Shown: positions 42,351 through 58,249, counted from the first letter of the stretch. The stretch: 64,000 nt of DNA from Chondrilla cf. caribensis (GCA_964020155.1 OZ026565.1:2501-66500), one strand, 5' to 3'. The notes: generated from the sequence alone by a model not told the origin. Program-made: numbers and translations.

Positions 42351-43365
42351 TTAGTGATTGTGTAAAATAGCTCCATTGAGCAACTGGAGACACTTTCTGT
42401 ATTCTTCTGTGGTCAAGTCCATTCCATCCTTGACTTGAGAAAGGTACACTGTTTGCAACACAAAGCAAACAATAATGAAGTCAATGAGATGACCGTCTCC
42501 ACCGCACATCACACACACTAACCATCCATTTGGTCACATCACGTCACACACACTAACCATCCATTTGGTCACATCACGTCACACACACTAACCATCCATT
42601 TGGTCACATCATGTCACACACACTAACCATCCATTTGGTCGCATCACGTCACACACACTAACCATCCATTTGGTCACATCACGTCACACACACTAACCAT
42701 CCATTTGGTCACATCACGTCACACACACTAACCATCCATTTGGTCACATCACGTCACACACACTAACCATCCATTTGGTCACATCACGTCACACACACTA
42801 ACCATCCATTTGGTCACATCACGTCACACACACTAACCATCCATTTGGTCACATCACGTCACACACACTAACCATCCATTTGGTCACATCACATCACACA
42901 CACTAACCATCCATTTGGTCCTTCTGTTTTTTGTAAAGTCTCAATTCAGTCAAAGCATAACCTTGACAACATAATGGGAAAATATGATACACCACGCAGT
43001 ACACACTCCCCAGATACACCACGCAGTACACACTCCCCAGATACACCACGCAATACACACTCCCCAGATACACCACGCAGTACACACTCCCCAGATACAC
43101 CATGTAGTACACACTCCCCAGATACACGACGTAATACACTCTCTGAGATACACTCTCTGAGATACACTCTCTGAGATACACCCACCTAACTTAGTTCTCA
43201 GATAGTTGAGCTGTTTCCTACTGAGATTTGCCTGAACACTCTTACAAGCAGTGGACACAGCTAAGGCAGACACACCAAAATCTGCATGTCTTTCTGTTCG
43301 TGGAAACTCCTCTTTGAATTTCTACAAACATGACTAAGTATATTCACAAGACAGCAAAATAAGAG

Positions 43366-43397
<32 letters not shown>

Positions 43398-46300
43398 AGG
43401 TTTACTTGTTCTCTTGCAGACAACAGGGCTGCCTGGAGTTGATCTCTTTCTCTTTTAAGTTGCTCTTTTTCTTCAGATAACTTCCCCACAAGTTGTCTGA
43501 GAGCTTCCTTCTCTTTCTTGAGCTGAACAATAATTGATTTACCTTCAAAGGAAAACGAACACACACAGCTATGTTAGGCCATCTACCCACATGCATGTTA
43601 GTACTGGGAACCCACTAGAAAGGGGGCAGTCAATGAGTTGTTGGGAAAGTGCTGTGTGCTCCAGCCGCAGACCCTCGACCTCCGAGATCAGCTCAGCAAT
43701 GGAGTCCTCACGTTCACGGATGCTCTTTTCTTTATCTGTACACATGTCTTCTGCAGTGCTGGTGTGGTGGCACACTTGAGCACTCTCTCTGCTCAACATT
43801 GTGATTTGCCTCTCTTGTTCACTGCTCATAGTTCTAATGGACGTACACTCACCCTTCAAAACCTCTTGCAGATGTAGTATTTCAACATTTGCTTGGTGTA
43901 ATTCACTGGACAGTTCCTGACATTTAGCTGTGAGCTCTGCTTTAGTTCTTTGCAACAACTTGACTTGGTTCCTGGACTCCTTCAATGCAGCCTCACTGCT
44001 CTGCCACCTTTCAAATAAGATCTGACCTTCTCCTAGGGAAGAATCACTCTGATGAGAAAGCAGGTCTGGGTGGGAATGGGGTGGTAATTCTTGTGAACCT
44101 GTGGTAACCAATAGCTGATGGATTTGTTGGTCCTTTTCTTCCACTTCTTTTCGGAGAGAGTGGTTATCATCTTTGGCCCGTTTGACCTCCATGGTCAGAA
44201 GAGCTACCACTTGCTTCAGCGCATTACAACTCTGTTCTAGTTTGCTAGATTCTCCCCGGTTCGATCCAGGAGAAGTGATCCTCACGATTTGAGACTCTTT
44301 CAAGATGCGTAGTTTGCTAGTGAGCTGTGTACACTCTTCTTGCAATGACTGTAGGGTCTTCCCTTCTCCTCCCAAATCAACATCATCAGTGGAGTCTTCC
44401 AGATTCTCTCTCATCTCTTTCAGTAGCTTGTCTTTCTCCATCACACTTTGCTCCAGCAAAGCAATGGACAGCTTCAACTCACTAGATATAACCACACACC
44501 GCATACGTACGTACCATACATTAACATACAGACAAGACACATACAAGACACTGCACTGCCAACAAACCTAATTTCCTGATGAAGTAGAAGATTTGCTGTT
44601 GTCAGCTCATCTTCAATACCGGGGTGACTGCCTTTGGCCACCTGACAGTCATGTGACTTCAGTTTTTCAATTTCCTTTTCCTTGTGCTCCAGTTGATCCT
44701 TCAATGTCTCCACCTCCTGCTGGAGGCGTGTCCTGGACTGGTTGGACAGCGCAGACAGCCCCTCCCTCAACTTGGAACACTCAGCAGAATAACTGGCTAC
44801 TTCCGCTTCTAGCTGTACCTGGTTACTCCTCAGAGCTCCATTGGCCTCCTGTTGCCATGACAACTCAGATTGTGCCTCCCTTAGTTCACTTTTCAATGTG
44901 TCTAGTTCTCTTTTGGTTATCTGAACAACTTCAATCTGATTGGTCAACTTCTGTTGTGTTAGGTCAAGCTGCTCTTGCAAGCTGCCAATGATCTCAGTTG
45001 AGGACTGGGTCTAGAGTGGGGAGGATAGGGATGGGGATTGAATACTGATCACTACAGTGTCGGGCAATTGTACATACGTGGATGCTACGTACAACAAAAA
45101 GCACAAAGACACACAGCTTGGCAGCACACAAGCTCATGCAGTGTTGTACAGTCATATCCACAGCTCTACTCCAGAGGTTGCCAAGTTCAGTACATGCAGG
45201 ATGGACAGTGTAGGCTTCTGATTGGTGCAAAGGGTCAATTGACTAATTGCCACTTCTGACAACAACAACACTGAAAGGTGCTGATGAGAATGGTGACATA
45301 CGTACAAATTCAAAGTACATACATACCTGTTCTTCAAGCTGACACTGCAAGTGATGGTACTCCTTCAATAAGCTATCATAGTCTTCAGAGATAGAGGATG
45401 ATTTGGACCTTTCCACCTCAAGATCATCCATCACACGTTTCACAGTAGCTCTCAACTCCCCTAACTGGTCCTCCAGAGTGGCATGCTCGTCCTCCAAGTG
45501 ATGTGTGTACACTGTCTCCTGTCTCAGGCTGGTAGCTAGCAGGTCCTTCTCCTTCATCAGCTGGGCTTTCTCATTGTGCAGCCGTTCACACTCCTCCAAT
45601 GATACATCAACCTGCATTGAGTACAGGACACACACACACATACATACATACATACATACATACATACATCTTGTACACACACATCTGTGCATACCCCCAC
45701 ACACACCTCAGCAGACTTGTCCTTAACAACTTGTTCCAGTTTCAACTTCAATAGTTTAATCTCTTTACTCAATGTCACAAAGTGACTGCTTCGTTGGGGG
45801 TTGCCTTGTGTCTTGGCAATAGTCTCCCTCAGTTGAGCACAAACTGCCTTCTCCTCAGCAAGTTCTCTTTTCAGGTCAAAGAAGTCATTATCTTTGATCT
45901 GTGAGCCCATCAAGCCATCCTCAGGGGGGTAGTCCTATCACATGTAAAGCTTGTGACCACCACATGACTCCCAAACACACATACAACTACATACGTACCT
46001 GGGTTTCTTTTAGATGTTGACAAAGAACTTCCAAACCCTTCTTCTCCTTGGTCACCTGATCCAGGGCATCTCGAAGGCTCTGAACCTAAGTACACATTGA
46101 CCATGTGAACACAACTAATAATCAACATACATAGTACAGGCAGTAGGATACAGTGTGTGCTATGGACCAAGGGTGTGAGGGGAGGTGGTCCTATGTGTTG
46201 TATAGTCTTACAGTAGTGTGTGGTTACCATGGGAACCAGGACATCACACTACCAAGTTCCACTGCATGCGCTCACCTCGACATCCCGTCCACTGTCCAAC

Positions 46301-47440
46301 GGTGAGGAGAGATCCTTGGTGGGCGGAGTCAATCCACTGGGAGGCAGTGTTGCGGTAATTACAGCTCACAAGTAATCAGTTACAATTACATTAGTTCATT
46401 TTCAAAAATAGTCATGTTTCTTAGGTAGCGTGCGGCATATCACTGCATATATACCTCATATGCAATATATAATACTATATCCCTCATCGAGTAGAAATCC
46501 TTTCATATCCAGGGGAGCGAGGACGAATGTAATTGCATGTAATTGTGTAATTGTGCATCGATTACACAAAAAGTTGAATGTAATCAACTACCATTACAAT
46601 TACTTCAGTAAAAAAATCTCAATTACAATTAAATTACAATTACTTACAAATGTGTAATTGATTACAGCAAATTACAATTACCAATTACCATTACCACAAC
46701 ACTAGCACTAGAACTAGCACCAGGTACCACCACAAGGATTACAAGACTTAAATCATAGATGTACTCGTATAAGGTCGAGTACGTATCTATGTTTATGAAT
46801 CAAACACTTACCTGAAGCTGTTCACTGGAGACAATCCCGCAGATTTAGAACCATGAGCATTCTTCCAAAGTAACTCGACCTGATCACTCAACCGCTTGTT
46901 TTCGGCAGACAACTTCAATATCCATGACGACCTTTCTTTCAGGTCCTCTTCGGCCGCAGCCAGTTTCACCTGCAACTCCTCCACCTCCGAGGTGGGGCGC
47001 TTGTCCTGCGCGAGCGATAAGGACTAGGCATAAGGTTCAACACAACCAGTGCACGTAGGTTGACTATATATCAATGAACTGACCATCACGTAGTGTTCAC
47101 ACTTCTCTACCGGTGCGTAAGGACCTGATTCCAGGCGAGAGACAGGACCAATCCAATCCGTGTTATGTACCCACCGTGTCTTCGAAGAAGGAGAGTTTTC
47201 TCGAACAGCCACAGTTTGTCTCAAGGAAGATAAGGAGTGTCGCGGAACGAATTTCTCTCTCTTCAGTGGCGACCTCTTTCCCTGACAGGAAATAAAGTTA
47301 ATTTGCATGCCTTGAATAATATATACGTATACAATCGGCATGAAAGTTATGCAGTAACAGTAGCTCTAGCCAACCTCCAAATAAAAGCCATTCGACAATA
47401 AATTCACCCAACACCCGTCTTCAGTACCGGTGGTGGCCAT
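42351..47440 (-). CDS. large coiled-coil protein, family not recognised
   Basis: Thirteen exons join in a single frame: 47440-47375, 47281-47171, 47005-46812, 46336-46276, 46085-45999, 45934-45707, 45611-45327, 45010-44568, 44481-43616, 43542-43406, 43321-43186, 42961-42908 and 42448-42351. They encode 921 residues. After a short Ser/Arg/Pro-rich N-terminus, heptad-rich Leu/Glu/Lys/Gln sequence runs from about residue 60 to near residue 850 (for example KLKLEQVVKDKSAE, RLHNEKAQLMKEKDLL, LKKEKEALRQLV). The C-terminal part (STACKSVQANLSRKQLNYL ... GMDLTTEEYRKCLQLLNG) looks less heptad-like and could be a small folded end. No signal peptide or membrane span is visible. Golgin, centrosomal or vesicle-tether roles are possible but unsupported. 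Exon 2 uses a weak donor (TGG|GTACAT) chosen to keep frame. Confidence 0.85.
42505..42921. repeat. 35-bp minisatellite carrying a copied 5' splice site, 12 copies
   Basis: The unit is 35 bp and contains cactaaccatccatttggtc followed by acatcacgtcacacaca. Twelve copies are spaced exactly 35 bp apart (ccatcc at 42,522 through 42,907). The rightmost copy overlaps the true end of exon 12 and its donor (42,908) of the minus-strand coiled-coil gene. Each other copy therefore repeats 13 bases of exon plus GTTAGT inside intron 12. Confidence 0.95.
42985..43182. repeat. 27-bp and 14-bp minisatellites in intron 11
   Basis: About six 27-bp units (agatacaccacgcagtacac plus actcccc) are followed by three units of agatacactctctg, next to the donor of exon 11 of the coiled-coil gene. 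Both lie wholly in the intron. Confidence 0.93.
43367..43397. repeat. (CAA)n microsatellite
   Basis: About ten CAA units lie just downstream, on the coding strand, of the donor of exon 10 in the coiled-coil gene. Confidence 0.93.
45640..45669. repeat. (CATA)n microsatellite
   Basis: About seven CATA units in the intron between exons 6 and 7 of the coiled-coil gene. Confidence 0.9.
46530..46700. repeat. low-complexity TGTAATT/ATTACAATT tract in intron 3
   Basis: This region is dominated by variants of attacaatta, in the longest intron (475 bp) of the coiled-coil gene. No coding potential is seen. Confidence 0.75.
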
Positions 47441-47637
47441 ATTTCCTAATGCAAACCAGCAAACGGCAAGTATCGAATATAGACGCAAACGATAACAGTG
47501 CAATCCGCTATTATGTGCATACAACATTAATGATGTGATATACGTAATAACACACTACGAAAGGTCTACAGTAAACTCAAAATGAACAATAGCTGTCAGT
47601 TATAACTAGAAATATCGATACACTGATTAAAGTTCTA

Positions 47638-48455
47638 TCAGACTATGGATGATGGTGCCTCAGTAATGGAGGGGCGGTGAGTGGTGTAGGGGGTTCGATC
47701 AAACTCCTTCAAAGCCGAGATGTACACATAGCGGCTGTCGACCATGCTTGCTCTGAAGGCGCGGACAACACGTAGCTGCACAAGGTAAGAGTAGGAGATA
47801 GTGAGGGTTAAAAGACACCGGTTTAATAGACCTCCATACATGCAATCCCCCCCCCCCCCCACCCACACACACACAAATGCAGATGAAATCGTCACATGCA
47901 ATTGTGTGATAAATTAACATGATGTGAAAGAATGGAAATCAAGTTTTAATATAACAAAGAATAAACCATTGGATGTCAGTTATGCCATAAGTGTTAATAT
48001 CAGCAAAAATCCTGTGATCACGAACAGAAGAAGAGAGGTGCAAATACCAGGGCAACACCTGGTCCGGTGCTTCTCCTTGGAGTGCTCCACTCCCCCAAAA
48101 GCTCGAGTGTGGACCCATCCTAATACCTTACATACCTGCCTCTGGATACGAGTGATATTCCTGATCCACAACACCCGAGCTTTGCTCTGCTCCTCTTCGT
48201 CCTCCTCATCAGACTCAACCCCTTCACCGTCCTGAGCTTCATCACCATGCACACTACTTGGACCGCGCTTCTTCTTGCGACATCTTATCTTGGGCATATC
48301 AGGGAGAAGGTGAACAGGAATGAACAGGAGAAGTTGGTGTATTATCAGTTCCCCTGGGGGATGGAGGGAAGAATGGCAAATTGTTAGAAACCACTCAAGT
48401 AATTACAGGTTCTCTATTGCAACACAACACAACACAACACAACACAACACAACAC

Positions 48456-48494
<39 letters not shown>

Positions 48495-51400
48495 CTGCAG
48501 CCAACAAAAAGCACCAGAACCATTGGTATGGCTCCAGACCTGATGTGTTGAAGACAATGTCTCCAAATTGAGCAATGATCACCTGCAGTGTGATCTGGAT
48601 TACCATAATTATTATGAAAACATAGTTGGAGAAGAAGCCCTTGAAAACATTACGTTCACTGTGCACTTTACGTGCATTGATTTCATTGAAGAGTTGCATA
48701 AAGACGAAGGTGTTGAACACCATTGTGAAGTGGGCACTAGGACGATCTCTGAAGTCACGGCCAATACCACTGTCAAGATCAAACAGTTTGTCCCCAGCAA
48801 AGACCAGGACCAGACTAACGATGAGCTGGTAGGCAGAGTGTCCGAGAATGAATCTCCACATCTCGTAGGAGATCAGGGGCTTCTTGCGACCATAGGGAGC
48901 TCGCTTCAGGAGATCAGGCGTTGGACGTTCGGTGGCCAAAGCCAAAGAGGCCAGAGCATCCATGATCAGGTTTACCCACAAGAGCTGCAGAGCCCGCAAG
49001 GGGGTTTCCCTGATGGCAACAGATGATATCAGTGTGAGGAGGACAGCCACTATGTTGACAGTCAATTGGAACTGTAGGAACTTTGAAACGCTGTCGTACA
49101 CGTTACGCCCCCACATCACTGCCTTGACGATGCTGGCAAAGTTGTCGTCAGTCAAAATAATATCGCAAGCTTCTTTAGCTACATCCGTGCCAGCTATACC
49201 CTGTAAGAGCACACACATAATCATGGCTCCATTGAACACGATACCACTAGCAACCTACCATGGCGAATCCAACATCAGCCTTCTTGAGGGCAGGACCATC
49301 GTTGGTACCGTCTCCCGTCACCGCAACAACCTCACGATTGGGGTTGACACGTGACCGGATGATGTGGTCCACCAGAGTGTGCTTGTCAGTTGGAGAGGAG
49401 CGAGCAAGCACACGCAGCTTTGGCCAAATCTCATCAAACCGCCTTTGAACAACCTGGGGTGAAAGTGATAAGGAAATGTACTTTCCTGTGGATTGCACCA
49501 TTCAGCACAACACACAACCAGGAATAGGATAATTTTAGAAAGACAATTTCATCGGAACGAGAACCAGACAACCACTTTTACCTTTCCTTTCTTTTTTATT
49601 TTTTTGTTGAACTCTTCTCCATCCAAAACAAGATAGTTGTCATTTGCGCTCAGAATTCCACACTTGAAGGCAATGGCCCTAGCAGTGTCCACGTTGTCTC
49701 CTGTTACCATGCGAACAGTAATCCCCGCCTCCTGGCACTGTCGGATACACCCAGGCACCTCTGGACGCACTGGATCCTGGATCCCAACGATCCCCAGGAG
49801 AGTCAGATCATTGACAAGGTCTTCCTCGTTGTCCCAAACAGACGAGGTACTGGAAATGTCACCCTTAGCTTCAAGAGGGGGGAAGTCCCTGTAAGCTAAC
49901 CCAATGGTCCTGAGTGCATTGGATGCCATGAATGACACAACTGTATTGTTGAGGACGTCGATATCATATGAGCTCAGGGGAGCAACGAGATCGTTGTCTT
50001 CATGCACCTTGCAACACCTACAGGGATAGAAAGGGCACCATGGAGCCAACCACCATGTAATACAGCAAGCACACACTCACCTTGCTAGGATCCTTTCCGA
50101 TGCCCCTTTCACCAGCATTCTATACCCACCATCAGGGAGTGGGAGGACGGTAGCCATGTACTTACGAGCACTGTTGAACGTGAACACCTGGAAGGAGAGT
50201 GCACATATGGACTACAATAAATCCATGTACACACACTACCATTGAGTCCTACTGTGAAACCGGCTTGCCTTCACAAATATTGAAGTTGGATGGTCCCTCC
50301 TAAGTTCCTCGGGGTCCACTCCAAGGCTCATTGAGAACTGCAGGAGGGCACACTCCGTGACATTGCCAACTTGAACAGGTTGCTTCCCTGAGTGAATGTT
50401 ACCCATAGCAACAGTGGAAACCTCATCTGGTGTATTTTGATATTCATCAGACCGTCTCCAAAACATGACACGTTTCTTCAATTCGGACCAGATCCCTTCC
50501 GACTCAGTACCCTTGGAATCTGCTTCCTACAAGCCCAAGAGTGAGAAATTTCCCTTCAAAATGGAAGCAGAAACTTAAAGAAGCCATGCATAATCCTCAC
50601 CTCTACAATCCTGGAAGAGTAGCTGCTGTTGATGGCGATGTTGGTGTGGAGAATACTCAGGAGACCAGGGGGTAACTCCTTCTTGTTGGCTGGTCCTTGG
50701 TAGTGCCTTGAAGCAAGATAGCTCTCCACAACAGTCATCCGATTGGTGGTGAGAGTGCCTGTCTTATCTGAGCAGATGGTGGTGGCATTGCCCATGGTCT
50801 CGCAAGCATGCAAGTGACGTACAAGGTTGTTGTCTGTCAGCATCTTCTTCACTGAATAGGCCAGAGCAATAGTGACTGCAAGGGGGAGTCCCTCAGGTAT
50901 GGCCACCACCAGAACAATAATTCCGATAATGAAGTAATGGACTAGTTCATTCCAGTCATCATTCTCCCAGGCCCGCATCTCCGTGGCAAACACCTCGATC
51001 AGCTGCCGAATGATGAGAACCACGACTGTCAGCACGGCAGCTCCAGTAGCAAAGTACCCAATCAAAGCAGCCAAGCGATTCAGTTTGTTCTGCAGGACAG
51101 AACCACTGGATACATGCGTCTTCTCTGCGTCCTCATTTTCTTCCTTCAACTGCACGTCCTCCAACTCTTCCACCTTTTTGGGAGGACAACATCTCTTGCG
51201 AAAGAACCTGTAGACCAACCTAATGCCAGCTGTAATGAATCCCACTTCTTCTTCATCGGTTTGAGACAGCAGGGTTATGATAATGCCATTTCGGGAGTTA
51301 GGTCCTACTGCAGTCACCACCATGTTTCCTCCACCCTCCATCACCTGGGTACCACCCAACATCATTGGGTCTTCCCCTAGAGATTTCTTCACCAAGTCAC

Positions 51401-52135
51401 TCTCTCCTGTTAAAGCCGATTCATTGATCTTTATATCGTATCCTGAAAGCAGAACACCGTCTGCAGGCAGGGCGTTTCCATATTTGAACTGTGCAATGTC
51501 TCCAACAACCAGATCGGCTGTAACTATCTCCTGGACTACACCATTCCTGATGACGCTGAAGTGCTGGTCGTCATCCAACCTCTTCTGCAGGTCCCTGAAC
51601 TGGCGCTCTTTGTTCCAGTCATTGACTGCAGTCACCAACACAACTATAACAACGGCAATCAATATGGCCGCCCCATCGATCCATCCTATCTCCGGTCTTT
51701 CATCCACCGTTACACCCAGGATGATAGACAGAATGGCTGCTGCAACAAGCACCAATAATATCTTGTCCTGGAAGGCTTCCCAAACCAATTCAAGGAACCA
51801 TTTGGAGCGGGTTGGAGGAATGTAATTTCTGCCAAACATCATCCGCCGATATCTGAGATCCTATAACATACACAAAAATGGATCACAGAAATCAATATCG
51901 AACTGTGAAGAAGTGAACTTACTTCTTCGTTTCCAGTGAGTCCCACTTTAGAGTTGCTGGAGAGTCCCCTGACCAGCCCTTCAACATCACCGTACTTGGA
52001 GGCAATCTCCTGAGCTCCTTTCAACTTTGACTTCTTCATCAAATCAGCCAAATCCTGCTTGGTAACAGATAAGGACTCCATCGCTACACTTTCTTGTCTT
52101 TGTAGTACAGGAGACTGTGAAGTATTGTCGGCCAT
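47638..52135 (-). CDS. ATP2B: Plasma membrane calcium-transporting ATPase (PMCA)
   Basis: This P2B-type ATPase exports Ca2+ from the cytosol. Nine exons join in frame: 52135-51923, 51860-50601, 50526-50269, 50187-50081, 50017-49582, 49453-49259, 49200-48495, 48353-48136 and 47775-47638. They give 1,176 residues, normal for the family. Visible motifs are TGES in the actuator domain, PEGLPLAV in membrane helix 4, the phosphorylation loop [12 protein letters not shown] (catalytic Asp about residue 436), [39 protein letters not shown] and [15 protein letters not shown] in helix 6. The C-tail has a basic stretch ([10 protein letters not shown]), an acidic stretch and a calmodulin-binding-like segment ([19 protein letters not shown]), the expected autoinhibitory region. 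Exon 3 ends in a GC donor. The start gives a typical short N-terminus. The next gene on this strand begins 198 bp after the stop. Confidence 0.97.
48418..48490. repeat. (AACAC)n and (AC)n microsatellite, PMCA intron
   Basis: About eight AACAC units are followed by about 17 AC units. On the PMCA strand the GT tract begins directly at the donor of exon 7 (GTATGTGTGTG). Confidence 0.95.
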
Positions 52136-52789
52136 TTTCTTAAAGTGTATTCATCGACTGTGGATCCGCCTGTACAGGATGTTTATGTACGATATCAATG
52201 AATATCGTTATCGCCGTTCGACCAACAAACCATAGACCATGGGCCTACGGACAAACAGTACAAGTGTACACCATAGACACTCTAAACTTACGTTAGTTTG
52301 GAGTGTCTATGAGTACACTAACGAAGACCTCTACGTACGTACAACACGATATAGCACGTGCACACTAGGAAGAAGGTCTCAGTAAAACTACAAAACAGCA
52401 ATGGAAACGCTACCCAGGTGTACCAGTCATCGGAGCCGTAAGCACACATAACTAAAAGGCAACGAGGGAGACAATGTTGGGATACCACACGTTGATAATG
52501 GGAAGAATAGTTATCTCCACCTCACTGGACACAATCTACAGTCACATTAACGGTAGATGGTCTGGGTACCTGAGTATACTGCTTGGGTCGTCCTGTGCGT
52601 CCTTTTGGACAGATGTTCCTCAATAAAGTGTCGATTTCACAGAGCGTATGAACTGGAGGTTGGACCTAGTTCTGTGCCCCTCCGGAAGAAACTGACTCTT
52701 CACGCACGTCTCTTCCAACCTGTACGTAGCCTTCCTGACCTTGCGAGGCTCGGATACTAGTGACGTATAACTTTGAGTATTTGATAAAA
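52136..52789. promoter_or_regulatory. divergent intergenic region, PMCA / TSR2
   Basis: The 654 bp between two divergent start codons should contain both promoters. It holds the long palindrome at 52,263-52,319 and a CACGTG box at 52,355-52,360. A short frame at 52,557-52,760 lacks any recognisable protein and I do not call it. Confidence 0.6.
52263..52319. repeat. imperfect palindrome, 17-bp stem plus outer 7-bp stem
   Basis: The arms CATAGACACTCTAAACT (52,272-52,288) and AGTTTGGAGTGTCTATG (52,295-52,311) pair with one mismatch around a 6-base loop. Outer AGTGTAC and GTACACT extend the symmetry. It could form a hairpin or be a dyad binding site or the remains of a small inverted-repeat element. 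Confidence 0.85.
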
Positions 52790-54294
52790 ATGGCGGCTAA
52801 AATGGTACCTGTTCAATCGAAATTGTTTCCCAAGTGCGTGTCGTGTATTTTGAGAACATGGAGTGCGTTAGAGCTAGCGGTAGAACATGAACTTGGAGGA
52901 CCTCACACTAAGGAAAAGGCTTCTTGGATGGAAGAAGTCATGGTCCAGTTCTTTTCAGAGAATGGTAAAGTTTCACTAATAATAATATGGTCCCCGCCAA
53001 GATCAGTGCGGGACCGTGCGGAACACAGCCAATATCACTTAAATATTGAACTCAATTTGTCCAAATTTGTCGTACACCTCAGTGGTTCCCCCAGTTTTGC
53101 AGTCCAAATGGCTGGTGGTTCTCCATCCAATCCGCACTGGTATATTCTGACCATGGCTTTCATTTGGCGGATATGGGAGTCCCACCCTATTCCGCCATCC
53201 ATTTTACTACACCTTTTAGAAATCATACACAGAGTCAGGAACTAATGCACTAGTATTAGATTTTGAAGGGAGTGTGAGTTGTCCAATTGTAGTAAAGTGG
53301 ATGTGTGTGCTTGTCTCAGCACCCATGGTTGTTAGCATGGACTATTTACTTGTCATGTTAAAACGTATCCATAGCAACGTTACATGCTACATGTCGTAGC
53401 ACCACAAGACAAGTTGTTCCATGTTGTCATGGTAATTATGCATTCATAGCTGTCGTCATGGTAACTCTACTCATTCTTTTAACATTACATGATAGATAAC
53501 CTGGAGTATTTTGAAGTTGAGGAGTATCTCTTTGCATTAATGAACCAAGAGTTTGATGTGATTGTGGAGGACGGCAGTCTGACCAAGGTGGGTCACTGAG
53601 AAACAGTTTAGTTGGATCACTTGGTATCCAGCAGGATGAACAATAGGATGTACACAACTTCCTTGTGTTACCTGCGTGTGTGTGAATGTGCACACCTGTA
53701 CCTGTTACAAACATACCTGTTCAACATGCTGTTGGCCCGTGTTGCATACCGTCACCCAATGTTGGATGCCATTAACCCACATGTGTAGGATACTGTTGTC
53801 AGTGCGGGATCTCCCTAAGTCTGGTTGACCATTTGAGTGTGTGCATTATGCAGGTTTCTAAAGATCTGTGTCATTTGTATCATCTATGTTGCCATGGTGA
53901 TGAAAAGGTGGTGGAGGACTTCCTAGAAACTAACTCAAAGAAAATTCCTCTAAAGATCCAATTACAAGACAGAGATTGCTCTGATGTCAGTGAAGATGAG
54001 GAGATTGGAGATATGTCCTCCAGTGATGACCAGGAGTTGGAGAAAATGGAGAATTTGAGCATTAAAGACGCGGGGACCAAAGTTGAAAAGGCGCGTGTAA
54101 ACACAATCGATGGAAATGGAATTGGGAACACTGATGGTGAAAATGGAATTCAGAACCTTGATGGTGAAAATGGAATTGAGAATATCGATGGTGAAAATGG
54201 AATTGAGAATATTGATATTGAAAATGGAATTGAAGAAATTGACCATACTGAATGGACTGTTGTAACACACAAAAAAGGTAAAAAAAAGAAATAG
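52790..54294 (+). CDS. TSR2: Pre-rRNA-processing protein TSR2 homologue
   Basis: TSR2 is the escort that holds ribosomal protein eS26 and delivers it to pre-40S ribosomes. Three exons join in frame: 52790-52964, 53496-53587 and 53854-54294. They give 235 residues (human 191). The family core is seen: [20 protein letters not shown] then KASW (about 20-45), then [17 protein letters not shown] followed by [14 protein letters not shown] (about 59-89). An acidic region follows, and the C-terminus [13 protein letters not shown] matches the usual WTxV plus basic tail. The extra length comes from a repeat of the type DGENGIENI (about 175-218). I start at ATGGCGGCT, not at the in-frame ATG 30 bases upstream, because the former sits in a good context and gives the typical N-terminus. 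The gene is convergent with DLD, 266 bp away. Confidence 0.88.
54112..54240 (+). repeat. 24-bp coding minisatellite in TSR2
   Basis: About five units of a 24-bp repeat (gatggtgaaaatggaattga with variants) encode repeats like DGENGIEN in the acidic region. Three units are nearly identical, so the expansion looks recent. Confidence 0.88.
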
Positions 54295-54324
54295 CTATAA
54301 TTTTTATGAAATATTGTATGATAA

Positions 54325-54330
54325 TTTATT
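54325..54330 (-). promoter_or_regulatory. candidate polyadenylation signal of DLD
   Basis: AATAAA on the minus strand, about 230 bases past the DLD stop and about 30 bases beyond the TSR2 stop on the other strand. If used, the two 3' ends overlap. Confidence 0.4.
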
Positions 54331-54560
54331 ATGATTAATGTGTTTTGTTTCCGATTCACATCATCAATATTGTTGTGCATCACATGCATGAGTTATTACA
54401 ACTACACACTTGTCCTACGATCATGTGATCACAATTCAAACTATTGACAGTGGTGTTGTATATGGTACATTCTTTGCAATGTAGAACCATAGATAGTGAG
54501 ATTCACAGGCTACATACAAACATGGTCACAATGAATGAACACAGAGGATAGGTATTGTGT

Positions 54561-57971
<3,411 letters not shown>

Positions 57972-58249
57972 TTTATTACTGCTGCAGACTGCATGGACTA
58001 GCGTTAGCAGACTCACAAACATGGCTCCGGTTAAATGATCGGCTGCCAGCCTAATACTGGGAGTATGTGTATCCATGGGGGAGGATGAAGCTACAAATTC
58101 GTTTTTATCAACTGGTCGACCATCCCATAGACCCATAGATGACGCACCAGTTTTGTTGGATTATTATTCGAGTCAGAGTCAAGATGGATCGCTAAACCCT
58201 GATAACAACAAGATGTTTGCATAAAATATCAACACTTTGAGAGCTGTGG
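57972..58249 (-). promoter_or_regulatory. intergenic region, IPO9 3' end and DLD promoter
   Basis: The 278 bp between the IPO9 stop and the DLD start must hold the IPO9 3' UTR and the DLD promoter, as both genes are on the minus strand. I see no TATA box, clear polyadenylation signal or other distinctive motif. Confidence 0.5.

Noticed and set aside
48320..49354. Plus-strand frames of 83-152 codons opposite PMCA
   Set aside because: They are antisense shadows of conserved PMCA exons and show no family sequence of their own.
52760..52789. Upstream in-frame start for TSR2 (MTYNFEYLIK)
   Set aside because: It adds residues absent from the family; the ATGGCGGCT start gives the expected N-terminus.
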